Assembly: GCF_000219125.1 (NCBI RefSeq)
Contig: NZ_AFGF01000049.1
Location: 62,001-126,000, forward strand
Length of the DNA stretch: 64,000 bases
Source: Acetonema longum DSM 6540
Lineage (GTDB): Bacteria > Bacillota > Negativicutes > Sporomusales > Acetonemataceae
Direction of reading: 5' to 3'
Each line of letters opens with the position of its first letter. The stretch's first letter is position 1. Position numbers and translations under genes: made by a program. The notes beneath the pieces are model-generated. The model saw only the letters and a list, made by a program, of their open reading frames with translations. It did no database searches and had not been told where the DNA came from. Shown here in pieces: positions 10,158 through 16,568 of this stretch.

Positions 10158-10187
10158 TTTGTTTCACTTTCTCAACCTTTTGTTGCA
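10158..10187. promoter_or_regulatory. Candidate activator-binding direct repeat
   Basis: Two copies of a ten-base word, TTTGTTTCAC and TTTGTTGCAC, begin 20 bases apart (two helical turns). They lie about 110-140 bases upstream of the -24/-12 promoter at 10047, a typical distance for an enhancer-type site of a sigma-54 activator. Assignment to the PrpR-like protein is inference. Confidence 0.4.
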
Positions 10188-10248
10188 CAATTCCACTGAC
10201 TATTTCACTGCCGCCTCTTCTTCGTCCGGATGGCAGCATGACCCGGAT

Positions 10249-10290
10249 AACAAACTAAGCCAGCATGCATTCATGCTGACTTAGTTTGTT
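10249..10290 (-). terminator. Long hairpin after the transporter gene
   Basis: Arms AACAAACTAAG and CTTAGTTTGTT extend inward with one mismatch through CAGCAT/ATGCTG, giving an 18-pair stem. It begins 40 bases past the transporter stop codon. There is no good U-run on the minus strand, so termination or 3'-end protection are both possible. Confidence 0.55.
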
Positions 10291-10330
10291 AGTTCTTATC
10301 TGCAGTACAGGCTTAACGGGAGCAATCCTT

Positions 10331-11665
10331 CTAAAGAGGAATAACCCCCAATACAATTGCCGTTGCCAACATTATAACCGAAGTCATAATAGACGGCAGC
10401 AACGCTTTTTTAGTAAGATCCTCAAGCGTAATATTATTTAAACCAATCAAAATGTAGGTGGATGCTACAAGCGGGCTTAATAAATGACAGCCCTGAGCAA
10501 CCAGTGAAGCGCGCCCTATTTCGGCTGTACTAATCCCATAAGTTGCCGCTGTCTTGGCCAGAAGAGGCACAATACCAAAATAAAACGCATCATTGGTCAA
10601 AAAGTAGTCAAAAGGCAAACTAGTCAAACCGGTAATTAACGCTAAATGCGTCCCCATAGATTCGGGGATATTATTGGTTAATGTCTTGGCCATAGCGTCA
10701 ATCATTTTAGTGCCGCTCAATATACCCGTAAATATACCGGCGCCAAGCACCATAGAGATATTGGGCAAAACATTCGTTCCGTAATGAGAGATTCTCTCTG
10801 ACTGAATTTTAAGATTAGGATAGTTGATTAGCAAGGCAATCGCCGATCCCACCATGAACAATACATTCAGGGGAAGCGCTTCTGTGACTAAGCAGGCCAT
10901 CAAAACAATGGTAAGCGCCAGATTTACCCCAAATAATTTCGGACGTTTTAGCGAAGCATCCGACCCCATTTCCTCCAGTGAAGCGGCACTAAAGTCACCT
11001 GGCGCCGCAGTCGCCGCAGTCTGCGCATTCTCTAAATGATGCACGATTCCCAGCCTTTTACGTTCAGCAATACCCCATCGGTATGCGACAAAGAGGATCC
11101 AAAGTGTACCGGCAATCATTCCGGGAATAAGCGGTATAAACAGTTCGGAAGCTTCCAGATGCAGCGAAGCCATAACGCGAGCCGTCGGCCCTCCCCATGG
11201 AGTTATATTCATTACACCATTTTGCATTATTGCAAGCGCCGGCAATATCACAGGATCCATTTTTAAATGTCTATGAACCGCCAGCATTGCGGAAGTCGTA
11301 ATAATATAGGTTGTCGCTCCATCCCCATCCAAAGAAACGAATCCTGCTAATAAGGCAGTCCCAACGGCTACCTTCATAGGATCACCCTTAACCGCACGCA
11401 GAATACCATTAATGAGAGGATCAAACAAGCCGGTGTCAATCATAATCATAAAGTAGAACATCGCAAACGCAATCATTACTGCAGTGGGAGCGACCTTTTT
11501 TATACCGTCGAGAGCCATCGCACCGACTTGGGGCCCAAACCCAAGTATAACGGCAAATACAATGGGAATGAGGATAAGACCTACCATGGCTGATATTTTC
11601 TTTTTCATAAGCAGAAACATGAAGATGACAATCATAAGAAAACCGGCAACAGCTAAACTGGACAT
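10331..11665 (-). CDS. CitMHS-family carboxylate transporter
   Basis: A 444-residue, highly hydrophobic protein with about a dozen membrane segments. Family-typical stretches are FVSLDGDGATTYIITTSAML, ITPWGGPTARVMASL and SLPFDYFLTNDAFYFGIVPL. CitMHS members import citrate or related di/tricarboxylates, often as a metal complex with protons (CitM, CitH). It is the first gene of the catabolic region, preceded by its own -24/-12 promoter. The start ATG follows AGGGGG. It most likely brings in the acid processed by the downstream hydratases, isomerase and aldolase. Confidence 0.87.
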   Translation of the reverse strand: MSSLAVAGFLMIVIFMFLLMKKKISAMVGLILIPIVFAVILGFGPQVGAMALDGIKKVAPTAVMIAFAMFYFMIMIDTGLFDPLINGILRAVKGDPMKVAVGTALLAGFVSLDGDGATTYIITTSAMLAVHRHLKMDPVILPALAIMQNGVMNITPWGGPTARVMASLHLEASELFIPLIPGMIAGTLWILFVAYRWGIAERKRLGIVHHLENAQTAATAAPGDFSAASLEEMGSDASLKRPKLFGVNLALTIVLMACLVTEALPLNVLFMVGSAIALLINYPNLKIQSERISHYGTNVLPNISMVLGAGIFTGILSGTKMIDAMAKTLTNNIPESMGTHLALITGLTSLPFDYFLTNDAFYFGIVPLLAKTAATYGISTAEIGRASLVAQGCHLLSPLVASTYILIGLNNITLEDLTKKALLPSIMTSVIMLATAIVLGVIPL

Positions 11666-11734
11666 ACAATATATTCCCCCTAGTAAATTTTTAAATGATG
11701 AAATTTTCCGTCAAGCCCGACAACTTAGATATAT

Positions 11735-11751
11735 AGCATATTTCGTGCCAA
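11735..11751 (-). promoter_or_regulatory. Sigma-54 (-24/-12) promoter for the transporter gene
   Basis: The minus strand reads TTGGCACGAAATATGCT. The -24 element TTGGCACG is perfect, and GG and GC are exactly 12 bases apart. The predicted start is near 11723, about 58 bases before the transporter ATG. The region to its right up to about 12030 has no gene. It is AT-rich, with several TTTCG/TTTCAC words near 11885-11940 that might be activator sites. Confidence 0.85.
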
Positions 11752-12030
11752 TTTTAAATTAACAGAATACTTATCTCGCATTCTCCTGTTATCTCCATCC
11801 ATCTTGTTTTATCTAACCTTTTTAATAATTTAGAAAATAAAATTTATTCTTTTTGTTATGATGATTCACTGCGCAGCCATTTAATTTCACTAATTTCGTT
11901 ATATGTTTCGTTTTTTTCAGGATTTGTCGCATTATTTTTCGAGATTAGCAAGATTTTTGTATATTTGTTTTATTTTAATTGACGATTTGGGACTTTCTCC
12001 CTGGAGATGACACCCTTGCTGGACGTATCC

Positions 12031-12073
12031 AAAAAAACCGGTCTCACCAAAATTTGGCGAGACCGGTTTTTTA
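12031..12073 (-). terminator. Terminator after the tRNA-like gene
   Basis: A strong hairpin with arms AAACCGGTCTC and GAGACCGGTTT, flanked by A and T runs on either side, so it could work in both directions. It starts two bases beyond the CCA end of the tRNA-like sequence. Confidence 0.8.
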
Positions 12074-12074
12074 T

Positions 12075-12163
12075 TGGCAGAGCGGCCGGGATTTAAATCC
12101 CGGCTGGCCTTGCGCCCCTAATGATTTAACTACCATCCTCTTCAGCCGTTCGAGACCGCTCCG
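12075..12163 (-). tRNA. Aberrant class II tRNA-like gene (Ser-like body), possibly pseudo
   Basis: An 89-base sequence with a 7-pair acceptor (GGAGCGG with CCGCTCT), discriminator G and encoded CCA. The D-arm (CTC, GAACGGCTGAA, GAG) resembles tRNA-Ser, and the variable region is long. Two loops are abnormal. The anticodon arm pairs best as GATGG/TCATT around an 8-base loop TAGTTAAA. The T-arm is a self-complementary GCCGGGATTTAAATCCCGGC with no TTCRA loop. No anticodon can be assigned safely. It may be a decayed tRNA, or an unusual type such as the reported allo-tRNAs. It lies between two terminators, downstream of the normal tRNA cluster. Confidence 0.5.
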
Positions 12164-12184
12164 TTAAAATTTCTGGAACGGGTG

Positions 12185-12220
12185 AAAAAAAGCAGCCCTC
12201 CGCCTAAGCGGAGGGCTGCT
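12185..12220 (-). terminator. Terminator of the tRNA operon
   Basis: Perfect 13-base arms AGCAGCCCTCCGC and GCGGAGGGCTGCT around CTAA. A run of seven T follows on the minus strand. It closes the fMet-Gly-Leu tRNA transcript. Confidence 0.9.
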
Positions 12221-12241
12221 AAACTAACTTGTAAACGATTT

Positions 12242-12327
12242 TGGTGCGGCCGAGTGGATTTGAACCACCACGAGGTTGCCCCCACTAGCTCCTGAGGCTA
12301 GCGCGTCTGCCGTTCCGCCACGGCCGC
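12242..12327 (-). tRNA. tRNA-Leu (anticodon CAG)
   Basis: Class II tRNA with a 7-pair acceptor GCGGCCG/CGGCCGC, anticodon arm CTAGC-CTCAGGA-GCTAG giving anticodon CAG, a long variable arm, T-loop GGTTCAAATCC, discriminator A and encoded CCA. It reads CUG codons. Confidence 0.95.
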
Positions 12328-12344
12328 ATAGACAATAATATGAA

Positions 12345-12418
12345 TGGAGCGGGTGATGGGAATCGAACCCACGTGACTAGCTTGGAAGGCTAGGACTCTA
12401 CCATTGAGCTACACCCGC
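12345..12418 (-). tRNA. tRNA-Gly (anticodon TCC)
   Basis: Acceptor GCGGGTG/CACCCGC, anticodon arm CTAGC-CTTCCAA-GCTAG giving TCC, T-arm GGGTTCGATTCCC, encoded CCA. It lies 17 bases upstream of tRNA-Leu in the same transcript. Confidence 0.95.
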
Positions 12419-12427
12419 ATATTTTTT

Positions 12428-12503
12428 TGGTTGCGGGGGCAGGACTTGAACCTGCGACCTTCGGGTTATGAGCCCGACGAGCTGCCAGCTGCTCCACCCC
12501 GCG
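12428..12503 (-). tRNA. Initiator tRNA-fMet (anticodon CAT)
   Basis: The acceptor begins CGCGGGG and ends CCCCCGCA-ACCA, leaving the unpaired first C typical of bacterial initiator tRNA. The anticodon arm TCGGG-CTCATAA-CCCGA has the three G-C pairs diagnostic of initiators. It is the first of the three normal tRNAs in the cluster. Confidence 0.93.
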
Positions 12504-12601
12504 ATATGACCATTGTCTGTATGATCATAGGTTCGGTCATAGCGACTAATATAGAATAGCATAATTCAATCGATTTGTCTATAGCAATTTTTAGATTTTT
12601 A

Positions 12602-13747
12602 TCATTCTACCGGTAATACCACCCGAAAAATCGTTCCTTTTTCTTTTTGACTCGATACTGTCACCTGGCCCCCGTGGATTTCCACCAGTTGCTTTACGAT
12701 AGCCAAACCCAAACCCGATCCGCCGCTTTTGCGGTCACGGGATTTATCACTGCGGTAGAAATGATCAAAAATATAGGGAATATCTTCGGTTTCGATCCCC
12801 GGTCCATTGTCAGCCACAGAAACGGTCAGCCGCCGGCAGAGATCCTCTTCTCTCAGGACCGTAGTCACCTCTACCCTGCCTTTCGGAGGCGAGTAGCGGA
12901 CAGCGTTGACCAAAATATTATAAATCACCTGGCTCATGCGGTCCCGGTCAATGCTGATCTCCGGCAAAGCCGCGGCCAGGCTGCAGCTAATCTGAATATC
13001 CTTGGCGTCAGCCAGGGGCTTGAGCATAGCCACCGCCCGGCCAACCAGCTGATTGATATCAGTGGGCCGCTTTTCCAGCGCCAGTTGCCGGACTTCCGCC
13101 AGGGACAGATCCCGCAGGTCCTTTAGTAGACGGTTTAACCGGACGGCTTCTTCGTGCAGAGACAAAAGCTGCTCTTTGTTCGCCGCAATGACCCCGTCCA
13201 CCATACCTTCCAGATGACCCTGGATGACAGTCAGGGGAGTTTTCAGCTCATGGGCGATATTGGCCAATAACTGGCGACGCAGATTGGTGTTGGTGGCCAG
13301 AGTTTCAGCCATCCGGTTGAAAATATCCGCCAGTTCTCCAATTTCATCCTTGGTTTCTACGACTACTTTCTGGTCATAATCCCCCTGCTCAAGCTTTCGG
13401 GCTGCCCGGCTCAAGTTTCTAAGGGGCACTGTGATGCTGCGGGCCAGGGTATAGCTTGCTGCCAGGCCGGTTGCTAAAATGGCCAGTCCCACCCAGATCA
13501 AAGACTGATGCACCGAGGCTAAAAAACTTTCTTCCAGCGGCCCCATTCCGGTCATACTGTGCCCACCCCCTGAAAGATGCCCCGAGGCGTCTCCCATGTG
13601 GGTTTCCATCTGCTGCACCACCAGGTACTCCTGAAACAGTTCGATCATCTGTTCATTGGCCAGGTAAATGAGCAAGAACACCGTCAGAGCCACCGCCAGA
13701 AACATCAAGCCGGTAATTCGGCAGGTGATGCTGTTGAACCTATCCAT
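12602..13747 (-). CDS. Orphan sensor histidine kinase with His/Met-rich outer loop
   Basis: About 381 residues: TM1 near the N-terminus, an extracytoplasmic loop, TM2, HAMP, HisKA (NIAHELKTPLTVIQGHLE) and HATPase (VADNGPGI, then GGSGLGLAIVKQLVEIHGG). The loop contains METHMGDASGHLSGGGHSM, rich in His and Met, which suggests metal sensing, perhaps copper or silver given the neighbours (inference). No response regulator is adjacent, which is unusual. A GTG nine bases upstream is an alternative start. It is divergent from the amidase gene and followed directly by the tRNA cluster on the same strand. Confidence 0.88.
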   Translation of the reverse strand: MDRFNSITCRITGLMFLAVALTVFLLIYLANEQMIELFQEYLVVQQMETHMGDASGHLSGGGHSMTGMGPLEESFLASVHQSLIWVGLAILATGLAASYTLARSITVPLRNLSRAARKLEQGDYDQKVVVETKDEIGELADIFNRMAETLATNTNLRRQLLANIAHELKTPLTVIQGHLEGMVDGVIAANKEQLLSLHEEAVRLNRLLKDLRDLSLAEVRQLALEKRPTDINQLVGRAVAMLKPLADAKDIQISCSLAAALPEISIDRDRMSQVIYNILVNAVRYSPPKGRVEVTTVLREEDLCRRLTVSVADNGPGIETEDIPYIFDHFYRSDKSRDRKSGGSGLGLAIVKQLVEIHGGQVTVSSQKEKGTIFRVVLPVE

Positions 13748-13933
13748 CGCTGACACGTTCCATCATAAGCAGTTTCTCCATTAAACACAAATGTCGTATA
13801 GCAATGGAGTTATTATAGCATACTGCCCCGGGGTGTACAATATTGCCGGTTACTTTTTATTGAACACCAGGGGCCTGCCGTACTATAATCTTATTATACG
13901 GTTTAAATAGTTTTCCAGTCCACTGAGCACAGC

Positions 13934-15076
13934 ATGAGGAGGAAAAATTCCTATATTATGACAATCACAGAAACCAACCGGAAAGCGAAAAAAACGACAG
14001 CGCGGCATACTATAGCCGCTTTGATAATCAGCGGCCTGTGCCTGCTGTATACAGTCAACGTCGGCCATGCCAACCCGGGCGATACCCAGCAGCAAATCGA
14101 AGACAAATTAGGCCTTTACAATACCGTCCAGGACACCGGCGGGCAATACTGGAATAAGACCCAGTGGCACCAGCGATCTGCCGGGCTGCCGGCCAGGCAG
14201 TTTGGCTATACAGCCTCCTTGGGCAAGCTGAAAGGCTCCCTTTGGATTGAATATGACCAGAATATGGTCAAAACCGAGATGTATGTCCTGGATAACCCCA
14301 TCCCCCTGTGGAAACTGAGAAATTCAATCAGCGAACAATATCGGCAGCTGGCCGAGGCCGAAAGTCTGGCCCTGGTCAACCGGCATGCCCCCGACGATGA
14401 ATTGGGCATTATTTATCAGGACCAGGATACCCACCGCTATATCATGATACGGTTTCAGCGGCTAAAGGAACCGGTCTCCAAAGGACAACCCACCGTCTTC
14501 AGCATCAATACCAAAATCCGTTCCTTCCAGGTCACCGGGATCTCGCCCCAGGAATACATAGGGGCTCATAAACTGTCCGGCAAACAGCCCGTGGCCCTGG
14601 CCGGCGCCAAGTGGGCCCGGACTGACAACCTGTTCCGGCCGGAGCTGTTCTTTGCCGAGCGTTTGGTCCCGCGCAAAAGAACCGATATGATCGTCATCCA
14701 CCACACGGCCATCGAAAACATCTCCCCCATGGGCATCCACGAACTGCACCTGAGCAAAGGCTGGGCCGGCATCGCCTACCACCATGTCATCCTGCCGGAC
14801 GGCACGATGCAAACCGCCCGCCCGGAAAAAATGGTAGGCGCCCATGCCTACGGCGTCAATCCCCGCAGCATCGGCATCGTTCTGGTAGGCGACTTCAATC
14901 AGCACGATCCCACGCCGGAACAGGAAAAGGCTTTGATTGCGCTGACCAAAAAGCTGATGAAACGATACCGGGTCCGTCCGGCGAACGTAGTCCCCCATAG
15001 GAAAGTCTCAGCCACAGACTGTCCCGGGAAGCATTTTCACTGGGATGAGTTTATGAAGGCCATCACATCCAAGTAA
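13934..15076 (+). CDS. N-acetylmuramoyl-L-alanine amidase (Amidase_2 / PGRP fold), exported
   Basis: A 380-residue protein with an N-terminal signal segment (HTIAALIISGLCLLYTVNVGHA), a middle region of unknown function and a C-terminal Amidase_2 domain. Zinc-ligand positions are visible in MIVIHHTA, VVPHRKV and TDCPGKHF. It would cut the bond between N-acetylmuramic acid and L-Ala in peptidoglycan, for wall turnover or spore/germination remodelling. The start is uncertain: a GGAGG lies 15 bases before an in-frame ATG at 13958, and the ATG at 13934 has no clear ribosome site. It converges with the spore protein gene, with no bases between the stop codons. Confidence 0.87.
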   Translation: MRRKNSYIMTITETNRKAKKTTARHTIAALIISGLCLLYTVNVGHANPGDTQQQIEDKLGLYNTVQDTGGQYWNKTQWHQRSAGLPARQFGYTASLGKLKGSLWIEYDQNMVKTEMYVLDNPIPLWKLRNSISEQYRQLAEAESLALVNRHAPDDELGIIYQDQDTHRYIMIRFQRLKEPVSKGQPTVFSINTKIRSFQVTGISPQEYIGAHKLSGKQPVALAGAKWARTDNLFRPELFFAERLVPRKRTDMIVIHHTAIENISPMGIHELHLSKGWAGIAYHHVILPDGTMQTARPEKMVGAHAYGVNPRSIGIVLVGDFNQHDPTPEQEKALIALTKKLMKRYRVRPANVVPHRKVSATDCPGKHFHWDEFMKAITSK

Positions 15077-15265
15077 TCAATTTACTTTTCCCACCTCATG
15101 AAGCTCCGCCACCGGCACGTCGACCCGGTTGCCTTCACCGAGAATCGTAACCTGCGCTGTCGCTGCGTCTGGGTCGATACTCTCGATCCAGATCGGCGCA
15201 TCCTGATACACGACCCAAATCATATCCACTGACTGAAGAATTTCTTTCGCTCTTGTTACCAGCAT
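15077..15265 (-). CDS. sspH: Small acid-soluble spore protein, H type
   Basis: A 62-residue protein, MLVTRAKEILQSVDMIWVVY then IWIESIDPDAATAQV and VDVPVAELHEV. It follows the SspH family pattern of an N-terminal RAKEIL helix and a C-terminal VPVxEL. H-type SASPs are spore-core proteins made in the forespore and are found only in endospore formers. This is the main evidence that the organism sporulates. GGAAGGACGG precedes the ATG. No sigma-G promoter could be identified confidently. Confidence 0.88.
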   Translation of the reverse strand: MLVTRAKEILQSVDMIWVVYQDAPIWIESIDPDAATAQVTILGEGNRVDVPVAELHEVGKVN

Positions 15266-15522
15266 AAAAACAACCGTCCTTCCATTGACTTGTATCGTTT
15301 TAGTTCTGCAAAGTAAAAACAGTATTCAGCCTGTACACTCTGCCCTTGCTTTTCCATTAGTTTATCTCATTTTAGACCAATTAGTCGTGAAAAAAGGGGT
15401 CTACGAGCTGCAAACCAGTTATCCGACTTTCGATACTATGTTGCTATGCTGCCGAAAGAAATTATATCTTAAAACAAGGGAACAGTTACACTATAACAGA
15501 CAGTTCTGCTATCCGGACCGGT

Positions 15523-15669
15523 TCACTCCCCAGTCTTCTTTGATACTTCATCAGGCTGCCGGTGACAGCCGCCGTTATGGCTGCGCATCATGAAGAAATG
15601 CAGCAACGGGCAAAGCAAGAGCATCAGATAAGGCAACCAGTTGAATACTGACTGTTGATCAAATGGCAT
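15523..15669 (-). CDS. DUF2933-like small membrane peptide
   Basis: A 48-residue peptide with one membrane segment, NWLPYLMLLLCPLLHFFMM, followed by a His/Cys-bearing tail, RSHNGGCHRQ. This resembles DUF2933 peptides that accompany metal-resistance and methyltransferase genes. I place the start at MPFDQQS, overlapping the end of the methyltransferase gene by 11 bases, so the two are translationally coupled. Function unknown; metal binding by the tail is a guess. Confidence 0.7.
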   Translation of the reverse strand: MPFDQQSVFNWLPYLMLLLCPLLHFFMMRSHNGGCHRQPDEVSKKTGE

Positions 15670-16330
15670 TGTCCATTCCCCCTCCCATATCGCGCGGACT
15701 TTGGTCCTTGCGGCCAACCCGCGGGATAAACGCCGGGATTGCGTTCATATATTCGTCGTATTCTGCGCCGAACTGCTGTCTGGCTTCACCTTCTTCGATG
15801 CGCGCCAATTTTATATACATCAGCACAAGTACCGGGAACATCAGGATGGTAAGAATCGTTGGCCACTGAAGCAAAAATCCCAGCAGGATACCGATAAAGG
15901 CAACGTACTGCGGATGCCGCACATAAGCATATGGTCCGCTTTTAGCCAGTTGACCGCTTCTCTGCGCCTGATACAAATATCGCCAGGTAATCGCCAGAAA
16001 TACCAGGCCGCCGGTAATTAACACCTCGCTCGCCATATGGATGGGCGACGAATGCGGGTCACCGCTCAACCCCAGCAAGCTATACCAAAGATGCCCGGCA
16101 TCATGCGTCAACAGAGTCAACTGGGGAAATTGGGAGCCTAACCAGCCGGACAGCAGATAGACCGTAAGGGGAAAGCCGTACATTTCGGTAAAAAGTGCCA
16201 CAATAAACGCCGAAAAGGCTCCGAAAGACCGCCAGTCCCGCATTGACCCGGGCCTGGTGAAACTGAAGGCAAAGATTATAAAAATGATAGAGTTTACTGC
16301 CACAATTGGCCATAATCCATAGGCAGACAT
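15659..16330 (-). CDS. Isoprenylcysteine methyltransferase-like (ICMT/PEMT) membrane protein
   Basis: A 223-residue polytopic protein with about five membrane segments. The family-defining SAM-binding motif is GPYAYVRHPQYVAFIGILLG, followed by EGEARQQFGAEYDEY. Bacterial members are uncharacterised lipid or small-molecule methyltransferases, often found near copper genes. The start MSAYGLW follows GGGAGGAAT; the frame is open 14 codons further up without a ribosome site. It is preceded by a promoter carrying the same three-box repeat as the efflux operon and by a leader terminator, so metal-linked control is likely. Confidence 0.8.
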   Translation of the reverse strand: MSAYGLWPIVAVNSIIFIIFAFSFTRPGSMRDWRSFGAFSAFIVALFTEMYGFPLTVYLLSGWLGSQFPQLTLLTHDAGHLWYSLLGLSGDPHSSPIHMASEVLITGGLVFLAITWRYLYQAQRSGQLAKSGPYAYVRHPQYVAFIGILLGFLLQWPTILTILMFPVLVLMYIKLARIEEGEARQQFGAEYDEYMNAIPAFIPRVGRKDQSPRDMGGGMDNAI

Positions 16331-16381
16331 ACTATTCCTCCCGCTATTTATTAAAGCCAGGCTTCTCCTCATGGTTCATAT

Positions 16382-16426
16382 AAAAAGCTGCGGCCAGACT
16401 GAGTGAAGAAGTTCAGCCCAGCCGCA
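16382..16426 (-). terminator. Leader terminator/attenuator upstream of the methyltransferase gene
   Basis: On the minus strand a 14-pair stem (allowing G-U) forms between TGCGGCTGGGCTGA and TCAGTCTGGCCGCA, followed by GCTTTTTA. It sits between the promoter at 16457-16511 and the gene start at 16330. Transcripts could therefore end after about 65 nt unless antiterminated. Mechanism unknown. Confidence 0.65.
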
Positions 16427-16456
16427 TAACCTAAGGAGGATGACCTCTTGTATATA

Positions 16457-16511
16457 ACTATACGATAAAACTATAGGTTTCTTATGAATGAATTGTGAAT
16501 TATTGATGAAG
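16457..16511 (-). promoter_or_regulatory. Promoter with three 11-bp-spaced response-regulator boxes (methyltransferase gene)
   Basis: On the plus strand the boxes are TATGAAT, TGTGAAT and GATGAAG, starting at 16483, 16494 and 16505, exactly 11 bases apart. A -10 element TATAGT (minus strand) lies at 16457-16462, 26 bases from the first box. The same arrangement with the same distances stands upstream of the efflux operon at 24593-24647. An OmpR/PhoB-type regulator is the expected binder. Confidence 0.75.
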
Positions 16512-16514
16512 ACA

Positions 16515-16551
16515 GACGCCCCCAAACCAGAATACGGTTTTTGGGGGCGTC
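16515..16551 (-). terminator. Hairpin after the sigma-54 activator gene
   Basis: Arms GACGCCCCCAAA and TTTGGGGGCGTC, 18 bases past the stop codon of the 16569-17957 gene. No U-run on the minus strand. Confidence 0.6.
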
Positions 16552-16568
16552 CAGCGGTTACCGCCATC

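Noticed and set aside
10249-10290. Treating the long hairpin as an insertion-sequence end
   Set aside because: No transposase, no target duplication and no second copy in the window; its place just after a gene fits a terminator-like role.
12075-12163. Calling the tRNA-like gene selenocysteine tRNA
   Set aside because: No TCA anticodon in a proper loop, and only seven clear acceptor pairs when the discriminator base is kept.
15285-15593. 102-codon plus-strand frame
   Set aside because: No ribosome site and odd composition; the end overlaps the DUF2933-like gene on the other strand. The 15266-15522 stretch is treated as non-coding.
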